Positions 11,237-38,743 of a DNA stretch of 64,000 nt are shown one piece after another. The stretch is taken from the NCBI GenBank assembly GCA_030248065.1, contig JASAMV010004922.1, positions 1 to 64,000 of the forward strand, in the 5' to 3' direction. A model generated the notes under the pieces. The model had not been told where the DNA came from, did no database searches, and saw only the letters and a program-made list of their open reading frames with translations. This DNA comes from Rhynchonema sp. JSB1_4 (taxonomy: Eukaryota > Nematoda > Chromadorea > Monhysterida > Xyalidae). The translations under genes were made by a program, and so were the position numbers. The first letter of the stretch is position 1. Each line of letters begins with the position of its first letter.

Positions 11237-11310
11237 CCGTCGTTATGTAGGACGCGAGATCGAGCTTTAAGTGGCCGCCGCGGTCGAAAGTTTGCTCATT
11301 GGTCGACGCC
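11237..11310 (-). promoter_or_regulatory. onecut: Putative ONECUT 5' UTR and core promoter
   Basis: Immediately upstream of the start codon the minus strand carries a CCAAT box (complement of ATTGG at 11298-11302) and a TATA-poor ACTTAAAG at about 11264-11271 within GC-richer DNA. Spacing to the ATG allows only a very short leader, so a further upstream non-coding exon is equally possible. This is motif reading only. Confidence 0.3.
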
Positions 11311-14300
11311 CGAGGCAACTGTGTGTATTATGTAGCTATGGGGACTCCGCCCACGACGATATTTTGGGTACGAGTACTTTGTGGACCGGTTGACGTTTGG
11401 TCGTGGGGGCCTGCCAGCACTTGTTTTAAGTATGCTCAAACTAGCTGGCTAATGTACGTAGTCCAATTGCTGTGTTGGTGTGCCTGCAATTGCCAGCTGG
11501 TTCGTGGGGGGTTGGCTGATTGTGCGAGCACGTTAAAGTATGGCACTGGATGATGAAAACACACGTTGGGCGGGCGTGGGGTCACACGCCTCGTTGAAAA
11601 AATGCAGCTGATTTGGCTACATTTGGCCGTGTTGAATCAGGGGACGTATTTTTACAATGTGGCGGTTGTTACGACCGGGTTTTGGGATCGGAAACTGAAA
11701 TGAAAACGGGGAATCAGGCGTATTTTTTGAAAAATATGTTCAAGCAGCACTTGTTTTTCGAATGGATCTCTGAACCAAGGTAAGAAAATCAAGGAGCAAT
11801 GGTAGGCATTTTAACGGATGAGAGAGAGAGAGAGACTTAGCACCGTCCGTGGCGGCTTTTGCTCGCACAAAAACAGACTGCGCTCGGCCATAAGTCACTT
11901 TTAAGAACGGTCCTGGGTTCTCAGGCAACGTTGCGCGCATAAAACCGTAAGGTGGCCACGCGCGTGTGTACCGCTTCCATGCCTGCTCCTGCCAAGCAAG
12001 CCATGATACTCTGAACGGTCTTTTTGCTGGATTTGAATGGCGTACACTGTGTATGTGCCAATATAACGCATCGCACGCTCAAGCTGCGTTGAGCTTTTCA
12101 TACATACCGTACTAGGTACAGTAGACACGGTTATGGAACCGCAGAAAAGTGGCGCATGATATACGAGGCGATATTTAGCCATATGGTCTATAGTTGCTCG
12201 CCTTTTGTACTCTTTCAGCTCGACATTCTCATCTGAGCCGGGTTTTCTCCCCCCGTTGCTGGAGCGATATGTTCAGTTTTACAGTGCCGCATTCAGTATA
12301 CGATGTACATGATAAAATCACAGAACGTGTTTCAAGATCTGATTTTTTTACATATAATGTGCAAAAAATATCAAACGGGACAATGTAAAAGGCGCAAAGA
12401 AACTATCCTCAGTTATCAGCTACACAACTGAAGCTCCTTATTCCAAAAAAGGCCAAATATAGAAAACGCGCACTGCCCTCAATCTTGTCAGCTGTGGGCT
12501 TGCTGTCTGGAAGTGTGCGTGGGATGAATGGATAGGATCCCACAATATAAGGCAGGGGGCTCATGGACCTAGTTACCTAGGTATATACCTACACGCACAT
12601 ACGCGTGCCGAAAAAAATTGGAGCGCAATTTAGGCACCGATAGAACATGCATATGGCGCCTTGGGCTTCGCGTGTGTGCATATCGAAGACAGCGGACAGA
12701 TAACCCTGGAAGTCAGACAAAAGCAGAAAACGGTTGTTTTGAAACGACTCTGGTCAACGATGGGACTCAAAAATACTACACAGCTTGTGAAGGCCCAAGT
12801 TGTTTCTAATGTTTCAAGTGTGTACAAGGCATTTAACTTTGGTGTCATTTTGAATAAGGCAAAACACGTTGCAGCTGGCTACAAACGACAGGACAATATA
12901 ATGAAACTCTTTTACTGTGCAGCAAGGTGATCATCAAAAAGCTTGTGGTGACAAGTGTGTAAATGAGTGGATGAATCTGTCAACAGTCACAGCAAGAAAC
13001 CCTAATTTTCTTGTTGGCTCTTCATTCAACCAACGTCAATTACAGTTGGTTGTGAAGCGAGAAACACAGATTCCGGCCAGAACTGTAATATCTGGAACTG
13101 AATGTGAAGCAGAGCATAGGAGCAGAAGAAAGTGAGAATGTACATATTTTCAAGAAAAGGCATGCAGTGGCGCGCGGTATATGTTAGGCGCGAAAAGGGG
13201 ACCCTGGCGCGCACACACACACACGCGCGTGCGTACACAACACAACGCGTACACGCACATGCACATGCTTAGACATAGGCGGTTCAGCATGGGGCAGCAG
13301 CTAGTACAGCTACTAGCTACAGCACATCTGTTCTAAGTAAATATTTGGTACCCTTTGTGTTGACACCTCTACTTCGAGGCGACGGTACCCATTTTAGTAA
13401 ATTTCACATGGAATTGCATGTTGTCGTTGTGCATGTACAGTATGTACATATATATAATACGTTCAGCATGTGTGTGTCCCGCATGATACATACATACATA
13501 CAGAGCACACAAACGCGGCTGGCAGACATAGTATGTATATAAGCATGGTACATTGTGCATACAAGCGCCGCACACACATGTAATGTTGGTACATACATGC
13601 ATACATACATACGTATACGTATGTATGTATATTCAGTTCGCTCGTGACGGGACAGGAGCTAACCAACCAACCGCGGCCTGCCAGCCAGCTACTACGCATT
13701 AGGGTTGGGCAAAAAAATTTTAAAATTAAAGAAAAACGGTTTTTGATTTTACAAATTTTTCGGAGGGAACAAGCTGTTCTGAGACGTCGAAAAAGCCTGT
13801 TTGGGGTTATTTTTTGTTTGTCTCAGGGGTGGCAAAATTTTCTTCACAAAATCACTTTTTGGGCATGTATTTGGTGCCTAAGAAGCCCCAAATGTTGTTA
13901 TTATACCTTCCCATGATACTTGAAACACAGCATGCATGTACCTACGTGGTATTTCAATGTCATACCCCATCGCGGAGCTCGAAGTCGGTCAGATACGAGG
14001 GATTCAGCGACCCGACAAGTGTTTATGCTGCTTACTATCTGAATTCTGTGTGTGGTTTATGAGTAAATCTTGCTTGTTCGGCTACTAACTGATACCACAG
14101 AGCAACAGTCATCGGTCCATATCGAGCACAGACTGTTGGATCGCACAGAAATGACGTAAACACCTTTTATAAGTGATGCAAACCATGTCACAAAAGTGAG
14201 TTGTCAATTAAAGTTGTCATTTTTCGCGTTTTTGTGCCTTTTTGGCAAATTTGGTCAAATTTTCCCGAACATGAGACTTTTTCAAAAAAATAAAAAAATA

Positions 14301-15079
14301 AAAAAACACTTGTTCAACAATTATTTGCCAACCCTGCTACGCGGAACGCGTGTGTGTGTGTGAGCTTTGGTCATGGGCATGTAAGACAGACTGCCTCCAA
14401 GCGCCAAGTGCAGCTCCATGCGCATGTACATAGGAAGTACATATACGTTGTTATGGCACAAGCGTGGGGCAAAAAGAGAGGGTTCCACACGCACCGCCGC
14501 CCGGCCTGGCTCGACTGACAACGTGCACAAGACGTATGTAACGCACTGCATGCGTGCTGTTAGATAAGCGCGGCTGCCTGCTTGCCTCTCGCTCGGTGCG
14601 TGAACCAGCATCACAACACGCACATGGAAATATAGCAGTTGCTGGCCGGGTGCACTGAAGGTGTGCCATAAAACTTGCATGCCATAAACCGATGTACACA
14701 AGCCGAAAGCGTTTCTGCAAACCCGGCCGCATCCAGCAGCGAACAAAAATTCTGGCGCCAAGCATGCTCGAACCAAACCCGTGTGTGCGTTTATGTCGCA
14801 TATGTGTGCATGTTGATGTGTGCAGTAGTTGTTGTGTCTCGTGCGTGTGCCTCTCTGCCCACCAGGCTTCATATTCATGCTTTTCCAGCTACCATATACA
14901 TACTTTTGTCTGTCTATCTGTGTCTGGGTGCGTGTTACGCTGCGTTTTGCTACTGTTGTGTTACATGTGTATACATGAAGAAACACATGTGTCGCAGTCA
15001 CACATCGAGTGCTGTAGATGTGATCATCTAATGTTTGGAGGGCGGGAAGCTTGGATCAATGACTGAAACACATCATCAG
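11311..15079. other. Region between ONECUT and the TRPM-like gene, no gene recognised
   Basis: Divergent upstream region of two genes. It contains a weak 90-codon frame at 12661-12930 on the plus strand with no recognised motif, TACATA/GTATGT-rich low-complexity DNA at 13430-13640 and a hAT-like element at 13700-14336. Open frames at 14321-15001 overlap on both strands and show no family features. Confidence 0.45.
13700..14336. mobile_element. hAT-like non-autonomous element, family B, copy 1
   Basis: Starts TAGGGTTGGGCAAAAAAA and ends GCCAACCCTG, an imperfect terminal inverted repeat. Flanks CTACGCAT and CTACGCGG match at 6 of 8 positions, consistent with an old 8-bp target duplication. The interior shares the CATGTACCTAC..GGTA block with family-B copies at 20.0, 31.7, 46.0 and 56.7 kb. 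Confidence 0.65.
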
Positions 15080-15208
15080 GCATGAATAGAAAATCGTTAA
15101 TTGAACGGAAAGTCAAGCAGAAACTCAACGAAGAGAACCAAATGGACATCGACGTCACCCGCGTATCTCGTCCGGTGCTATTCTGGAACATCACTAGTGT
15201 GCTGTGCA
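15080..15208 (+). CDS. Candidate exon, unidentified (possible 5' part of the TRPM-like gene)
   Basis: Short reading frame between an acceptor-like CATCATCAG and a donor-like GCA|GTATGA. From the ATG at 15082 it encodes a lysine/glutamate-rich stretch (MNRKSLIERKVKQKLNEENQ) followed by DIDVTRVSRPVLFWNITSVL. It leaves phase 1, which agrees with the next candidate exon at 17500. I recognise no domain. Without transcript data it may be chance. Confidence 0.2.
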
Positions 15209-15577
15209 GTATGAAGAAGCATTAACCAGACAAAGACAAGGGCCTCAATGAAGTGTACATACCATTGTTGTTTCAAAAAAAGTTGTTAATTAAAAAAAAT
15301 TTTTAAGAAAAAAACAGTTTTTTTGAAACTCAAAGAAAGTTGCCCAAGATAGGCTGACATGTTCAAAAATGGCCTTTTTTGAGGCAAAAAATGGCACTTT
15401 TTTCTGTGGACAGGACAATTTTTGCGAAATGGCGCCTGCGGCGCCTTGTATTGTCCTCAAACCTGCACAGGGTTGCGCGGGGAATGTTTTTTTAAAAAAG
15501 CTCGTTAATTAAATATTTTTTCAAGCCTGGTACATACTGTAGCGAATCAACAACGTTTCAACCCCCATGGTTTCAAC

Positions 15578-16054
15578 CAGGGTTGGGCAAAAAACGTTTT
15601 TTTTTCAAAAAATCGTTTTTTTAAAACGCCCAGATGACCAAAATATACCCCCAAAAAAATTGGAAAACGCTCATGTTGGGAAGAAAACGTGGTTAAATGA
15701 AGTCATTCTATGTGTTCTGAGGCAAAATAAACAGGTTTCAACCCTTTTCTAGCGAGTTGCTAAGATCCCATATCAGACCCGCATCGTGGGACCAACTTTG
15801 GCCGGGGTCATCACTGAAAGTCAAACTCCGTATATCGACGTATCTCGACAAAGTAAAAATTGGTCGAAAATTTTTTGAAAAAAATGGGACAAAAAATTGA
15901 TTTTCCTTGATAATCAGGGTACTTTCCCTGAAAAATCAGGGAAAATCAAGGAAATTCAGGATTTAAAAAAAACGAAAAACGACCCAGGCGTTTTTTTAAA
16001 AAAAACGTCGTTTTTTTTAAGAAAAAACGCCGTCGTTTTTTTTGCCCAACCCTG
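15578..16054. mobile_element. hAT-like non-autonomous element, family A, copy 1
   Basis: Perfect ends CAGGGTTGGGCAAAAAA and TTTTTTTGCCCAACCCTG, flanked on both sides by the 8-bp target duplication GTTTCAAC (15570-15577 and 16055-16062). 477 bp, AT-rich, no transposase. An 8-bp duplication with CAGGG-type ends is the signature of the hAT superfamily. Confidence 0.85.
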
Positions 16055-17037
16055 GTTTCAACGCATGCTGGCAAAGTCAGATTTCCAAACGCAGACGAAA
16101 GGTCAATGGCTATAGCAAAACGCGCTGTGGCCGTAGGTGTCGTCTGTATTGGGTTTAGCTCTCATCATAATTTCGTCAGCTCAATAGAATTTTAAAAATT
16201 GAAAGACCCGAAACGTATAAGAATTAATGTGTGTCTCATTTCCTTTTGGTAAGCAGAGAATGACGGTGACTCAAAAACAGCGTGAAACAGCAATCCAAAC
16301 TACTGCTTGATCAGCCGTTGATATTTTGTCTGCGCCCGCGTGTGCGAACCGAACTGTTAGCAAATAATTTGGAACTTTCCGTGCAAATTTTTGTTCGAAA
16401 TTATTCCCTGTTTCATTCTTGAGGATTTTCCCGGAATGATGAAAACCGACGTGCTTCTTCCTTGGTCCCTTATTTCTGTTAGGTCTGGCGGAGGACTTTG
16501 GCTCGGCAGCACGTTAGCCCGTAATGGGCATGAAATCGTGCACTGTTCGTGCTTTTCGAAACACATGGTGCAATACGCTTCCCACTTGGGTCACCTGGCA
16601 CGTTGCCAAAAGTATGAGCGAGCAGTTTGTAAAGAGTCAAAGTAGTTCAAGAAAGGCGAGCTGTTTATCGCCAGGAATGCAGCTGAGATGAACGCGCTTG
16701 TTTTACGGGCTTATAGTAATGTGGTCAAATCATCTCGTCAAATAAAATCTTTCGTTGACGGGATGATGTGACGACAAAACCATTAGCCGTTTTACGAGCT
16801 GAGTGGTTGGAAATTGTTGACCGAAACAACAGTCAGTTGGCCGATTTGCCAGACAACTCCTTCGCGCGCAAACTGGATACTGCGCTTCCAGTGCTGTTAT
16901 TGCACCAGAGCCTCTTCAGCCATCGAGCGAAATCGCGGCGGCTTGTTTCAGGACAATAATTTAAAATAATTCAACAATAATTTGCACAATTTATTGGTTG
17001 CTGTGCAAAGCTAGACCGTTCAACCGTAGCTGACGAA

Positions 17038-17079
17038 GCAACACACACACACACATACACACACACACACACACACAAT
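17038..17079. repeat. (CA)n microsatellite
   Basis: About 40 bp of almost pure CA interrupted once by a T. Confidence 0.85.
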
Positions 17080-17109
17080 TCGGTTGTTAGTTTATTTTGT
17101 TGTGCGACG

Positions 17110-17275
17110 ATTCAGTCCCGGGGGCACAGGATCAGGCCCGGCCGATTCAGGCCCGGCTGGATCCTAAGCCTAAGCCTATGAATGGGTCCAACACGCTGGG
17201 GCTGAATTGGCCGGGCCTGAAAAACTGGGCCTGCATGGTCGGGCCTGAATTTCCGGGCCTGAAAAGTCGCGGAAT
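17110..17275. repeat. GGCCCGGCC-type GC-rich repeat fragment
   Basis: Repeated CAGGCCCGGC / GGGCCTGAA units with an embedded CCTAAGCCTAAGCC. Similar to the degenerate tandem array at 51835-52410, so probably a copy of the same family. Confidence 0.5.
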
Positions 17276-17499
17276 AAGTTCATTTGCAATGCGCACAGCA
17301 GTCCGTCACTAATGACAACAACTGCAAGCCGCATCGATCACAAGTAAGTCCCACTCGGTGTCCGTATACATTTGATACGTACAGTATATGAAGCGGACCA
17401 ACACTGGGCTTGTTCATTTTGTTGTTTGGTTGTATAGTACATTTTGGGCTAACCAGTATTTGCTTGCCATTATCAGCATAATTTGCACATGAATTTCAG

Positions 17500-17807
17500 C
17501 CATAATGCCATCAAAACGAAACAAAGTGACACCGACTGTTTTCTCAAATAACGACACCCCAGCGAAACAGGTTTCTTTGAATCGCTGCAATAGTCACTCA
17601 GTTGGAATTGAATGCGGCGTGAAGTTGGCTGATGTTTCAAAGAAGAGTAAAGCAAGCAAGAAACAGGCATTTCTTGAGTGCCTGGTATTTATTGGTACCG
17701 AGCCGTTGACCATTTCCGATTTAATCGTCTACTACGATGCATGTCTAGAAAGTCAATCGACAATGGCACGAATTGTGAAGAATCTGCTGAACAACGCCAG
17801 GGATCAG
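17500..17807 (+). CDS. Candidate exon, unidentified (possible 5' part of the TRPM-like gene)
   Basis: Frame from ATG 17505 to a donor GATCAG|GTACAT at 17807/17808, with an acceptor-like GAATTTCAG just before 17500. It encodes about 101 residues, basic at first (KKSKASKKQ) and then AFLECLVFIGTEPLTISDLI and ACLESQSTMARIVKNLLNNA, which read like real helical protein. It leaves in phase 0, matching the next candidate exon. I do not recognise the domain. Placement upstream of TRPM exons on the same strand is the only link. Confidence 0.33.
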
Positions 17808-18157
17808 GTACATCTATACTACTAAAACACGAAGACGTATGTATGTGTGTTTGTGGCCCCCTCCCTCGGAAGGGCGGACGGGTCAATTTTCACGGGTAGC
17901 TTTGGGTATGCTAACGGGTCTTCGGGGGGGGGGGCACGGCACGGGCGCGGCGCTGTAGCCGGGCCGTAGGCACGGGTCCCGACTAGTATATGTATATGGC
18001 GTGATCTTTTTTCTCGGTTCCCAAATGAACACGTTTAATTTAGCGACTTTTTTACACTGAAACAGAAAAAAAGAATAGACGCTGTGTCCGACCTATGAGG
18101 TTGCTCTAGAGTTTTTCAGATGACTTCCATTAAACCACAACTGTGTTGCCTTTGAAG

Positions 18158-18436
18158 GGAAGGCGCTGGCGGAAGTGTCAAACGTTTTGCAATTGCGAAT
18201 CGGCGCGGGCTCTGCTTGCTGATTTGTTGGAACCGATGGGCCGGGTCATTACCAGACTTCTTGACGACCGAATTGCTCCTCCCTACTCAGATAAGTGGGT
18301 CAAGACTCAGTGTACCGATGCTACCAAGACTCAGGGTACCGATGCTACCAAGACTCAGTGTACCGATGCTACCAAGACTCAGTGTACGGATGTCACCGAT
18401 GACCCGCCGTGTTTCGAATGCTGCTGGCCAAGAAGG
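18158..18436 (+). CDS. Candidate TRPM-like exon before the pre-S1 region
   Basis: Frame in phase 0 to a donor AGAAGG|GTATGC at 18436/18437. The stretch LLADLLEPMGRVITRLLDDR resembles the TRPM segment around IDIGLVIEYLMGG that precedes the pre-S1 helices, and it sits in the right order and phase before the exon at 19366. It then runs into a 24-bp tandem repeat encoding (TKTQCTDA)n. The acceptor, CCTTTGAAG before 18158, is weak, so the 5' edge is uncertain. Confidence 0.4.
18302..18395 (+). repeat. 24-bp tandem repeat, about 3.9 copies, in frame
   Basis: Unit ACCAAGACTCAGTGTACCGA plus TGCT, with single-base differences between copies. The unit length is a multiple of three, so the reading frame stays open as a TKTQCTDA repeat. 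Confidence 0.85.
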
Positions 18437-19365
18437 GTATGCAACGTACAACTCTTGAACAAACGTAACATAACATAAAAACGTGTGCGCGTCACTGACG
18501 ACAAAACAGCGGGTGGCAAAACATCGCAGACAAAATGACGGTGTGCGAAAGGCAGCAGCCGCCTAAATAGACATTTGCCGCGGGCGCGGTGCACAAAGAT
18601 CTTACCTGTAGAAAGTAAGAAGATTTGCGTCGGTTTTTCTCAAAATTGGCGGCCCGCCCGCACGTTCCCGTTGGCAGCTCAATGTGGCAGTCGTTTGGTG
18701 ATGTGATCACTCAATGTGATCAACTGCAGAAAATCAATTTTTGGAGTGGGAATTAGTCGGTTTCGGTCGTTTTTAATGCCTGACCATCAAGTCGGGGGCC
18801 ACTAGCCATGGGCTCGACTACTTGATGATTGTTTCTAAGACGCTTCTAAAACGAGATTGAAAATTCACAAAAGATGTGTACCACAGACATTAGGTTATTG
18901 AGAATAAATGGAAAGTTGGGATTGCAAATGAAATAAATTCGGTTCGGATGGATTTCGCTGCCTCAATGTTTCGCGATGTTTCAATGGCGGTCAACAGCGT
19001 AACAGATTTGCGGATTTCTTGATTCTGCAAGAATTTAAAGTGTTTTGAGTACCATACATGCTAGATATCGCCATTTTATTCTGCAATATATCCTGCTCGT
19101 GGTTTTCGCAAAATTCAAACAATTTTTGTCGAGATTTTTCTCTTTCCCAATTGCTTTTGACTGTGTGGAGGAAAGTGTTTTGATAGCACTGTACAACAAA
19201 TTCAGGTGTCCGAGAATAACGGATGACCTAAGCCTTACCCCAGGCCAAAGCCTAAGCCTAAGCCTAAGCCTGATTGAAAAGGGAAGGTGCCTTCAGTACC
19301 CTCTGTTTTGTCACCCGCTGTTTTGTGGGTACCCCGACACGGGTATATGTGAGCCACTAACTCAG

Positions 19366-36172
<16,807 letters not shown>

Positions 36173-36425
36173 GTGAGTTCATCTCTTTATGCCAGTTGCC
36201 GCTGCAGGTCGATGGTGGACCGGTCTGCCACCGTGCTGTTGCACAAGCACGCGCCATTAGGCAAAGGTGACGGGACACGGAATGCGGGGAATCCGGAGAC
36301 TTTCTGTTCCGCGTTTTACGTATGCAGTCGAAAGTTTCCGCATTCCGCGTTTTTATATAGTTACAGCCTTAGTCGTTCGTCAACTCATGCCGTCAACGCC
36401 GGTCGGGACTATGCTATGTACTTTT

Positions 36426-36534
36426 TTTGCGAAAAATTTGTTGTGGTCTTATTAGCAGCCACTGGAGGGCTACCCCTAGCGTACCCACCACCCCCAGTGG
36501 CTGGCAAGACGACCACAACAAATTTTTCGCAAAA
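36426..36534. repeat. Near-perfect 109-bp hairpin
   Basis: GCGAAAAATTTGTTGTGGTC at the left and GACCACAACAAATTTTTCGC at the right, with the stem continuing through GCCACTGG / CCAGTGGC around a loop of about 25 nt. Confidence 0.85.
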
Positions 36535-37137
36535 TGTCACCACACGGCCACAAAAAACCTTCAGGGAACATCTTGTGCTATGTATACTGTATCAAACGAG
36601 ACAGAAATGTGTTCTAAGAGCATAAAACACGATATGCAACCTGATGAAACTGCATACAAGTTCGATACCAGAAAGGCTCCGGCATCTGGTTTCCATACTG
36701 CAGTCGCAGAAGCATGTGTATGCTGGTTAACAACCCTTCGACCGCGCTTGATCTAGGGGGTAGTGTGAAATATGTTGCCTGTTGATCAGGAACAGTGCTC
36801 AAGTCAAATGTGTTCATTCGACCAATGCGAAGGTGCAAGATGAAAAGTCTGACAGTGACAAAGTCTGACCCGTGGTTTTTTTAAAAAGAATTTATTTTTA
36901 TGACTGACTAAAAAATTTTTCAATAAAATATCGCCAAACAATGTGTGAGTTTGCTTGTTGGCAGCAGACGATGTTGAATAATAACGGGGAGCGCATGTAT
37001 GTACATTCCAAAATCCTTTGTGAACAAAAAATAGCTTCCAAACCGTGGCATTGCTCTACCAACTGACCTATCGAAGTGCCTGCCCTTGTTGTTTTTGCTA
37101 GTTGTTTTGTGGCATCTAGACAGTTTTGTGACATCTG

Positions 37138-37653
37138 GGAGCACTTTCTATTTCATACAAATTGTAAGTTCTTACAAAAAACGCTACAATTTGTACCCAG
37201 GTACAAAAGTCACTTCACGCAGTTACAATTGTGAGTGATACAATTGTAAGAAGTTACAATTGTAACTGGGTACAATTGTATCCAGCTACAAAAGAAAATT
37301 TTGTAACTCGCATTGTAAGGAAGAGAAAAATTGTAGCTGGGTGCACACCGGTGGGACCGTCCTAACTCGACACAATTTAATTGTTTATCCATTATTTGAC
37401 CCGGGCCCGATTTTTTAAATAATGTTTATCATCTCTAGAAGCAATTTATTGGAAACTAATTTTATCAAACATGCGTTTTCATGGTTGCCTAAGCGAAAGA
37501 AAATCGTTCCATCGAAACATTTTCAGCTCTATTGTACCCAGCTACAAAAAATTGTAACTGGACACAAAACTATTGTGGAAAGTGGATTTACAATTGCTTG
37601 TAACTTTTGGCTACAATTTGTAAGTTTTTATTGTATGAAATAGAAAGTGCTCC
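37138..37653. mobile_element. Palindromic MITE with GGAGCACTTTCTATTTCATA ends
   Basis: 516 bp, terminal inverted repeats of about 27 bp, interior full of CAATTGTAAC / GTTACAATTG modules that are themselves palindromic. Confidence 0.75.
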
Positions 37654-38590
37654 GGCCTCTCATACGGTTAAACACGTATACTTGCTTACTGGCTGGGCAT
37701 TTATTTATCCATGCCCCAGACTCGAAACGAGTGATTTGGTGTGATAATCACTATATGTACAATGACACCTACACCACTTGTAGAAGAATACGTGTGTGTA
37801 CCTGACTACGGTTGATACTTATCGACCATTGGATAGTATTGTTTTCGTATCACCTGTGCTTTATATGCTCTTAGAACACATTATATAACAAAAATACCCT
37901 TATTTTGTACTCGAGCGTTTTTTGATTTTGGCTGGAGTAAAAAAATGATTTTAAACTAAAGAAACTTTAAGAAATGGGGCTCGAATAAAATTTTTTTCAT
38001 TAACCACAGTACATATGGCATTAGAGGCAAAATCTGCGCAAGATAACGCGACGATCGAAGTTGAGGACATTACAGCCGGGTATGGGTTGACAACGAGTGT
38101 TGACGGACGATCTATGTATGTGGCATGTTGACGGCATGGAGATCAGCCAGATCCTGCGTTGTGCTTGTTGGTCAGACAGACCCCAAAAAACGTTTGTGTG
38201 TCGAATGGCCTTAAAAAATTAACATTATTGCAGAGGTGGAACCGGATCCTACCCAAACTGCAGTGGACAAGGAGGAAACGTGCGTGTGAGCTGGTATTTT
38301 GGGGTATTGCTTGACCTTAGTACTCTGAGAAGGCCGGGAGGCTTGAGGCTGAGGCTTGGGCTTAGGCCCACGGGAAACGCACTCCAAGGCCAAATGTGCC
38401 CATGTCAAAATCCCAGGACAAAATAATCCATTGCTTGGTGCAGAGATATGTAGACTGGCACCGCAACCACAGGTAGCTATAAAAGTGTTGATGAATATCT
38501 TCATACAAAAATAATTTGCCAGGTTACTGAACAGATATGATGTTTGTATTGCGTGACGTTGACTCTTTGGTTGTGGCCGTGAATGTTCAT

Positions 38591-38743
38591 TTTGTTGGTT
38601 TGAATTTGATGAAAGGCGATACCACAGATTTGCGACAGAATTATTATCAACGCAATATTTAGTGGACACTGAAACGTTGCGTTGATAATAATTCTATCGC
38701 AAATCTGTGTGGTATCGCGTTTCATCAAAATCAAACCAACAAA
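38591..38743. repeat. Long hairpin, stem about 65 bp
   Basis: TTTGTTGGTTTGAATTTGAT ... TTATTATCAACGCAA pairs with TTGCGTTGATAATAATTCTA ... ATCAAAATCAAACCAACAAA. The loop is about 20 nt. A good candidate for a hairpin RNA if transcribed. Confidence 0.85.

Noticed and set aside
12661..12930. 90-codon plus-strand frame beginning MGFACVHIEDSG
   Set aside because: No homology recognised, no splice context and no support beyond length, so not called as a gene.
14321..15001. 226-codon open frame on the minus strand
   Set aside because: Overlaps open frames on the other strand in TGTG/CATA-rich DNA, shows no domain and no family-like composition.
16391..16960. Weak frames that might be transposase remnants
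   Set aside because: No DDE or zinc-finger pattern could be seen and the frames are interrupted.
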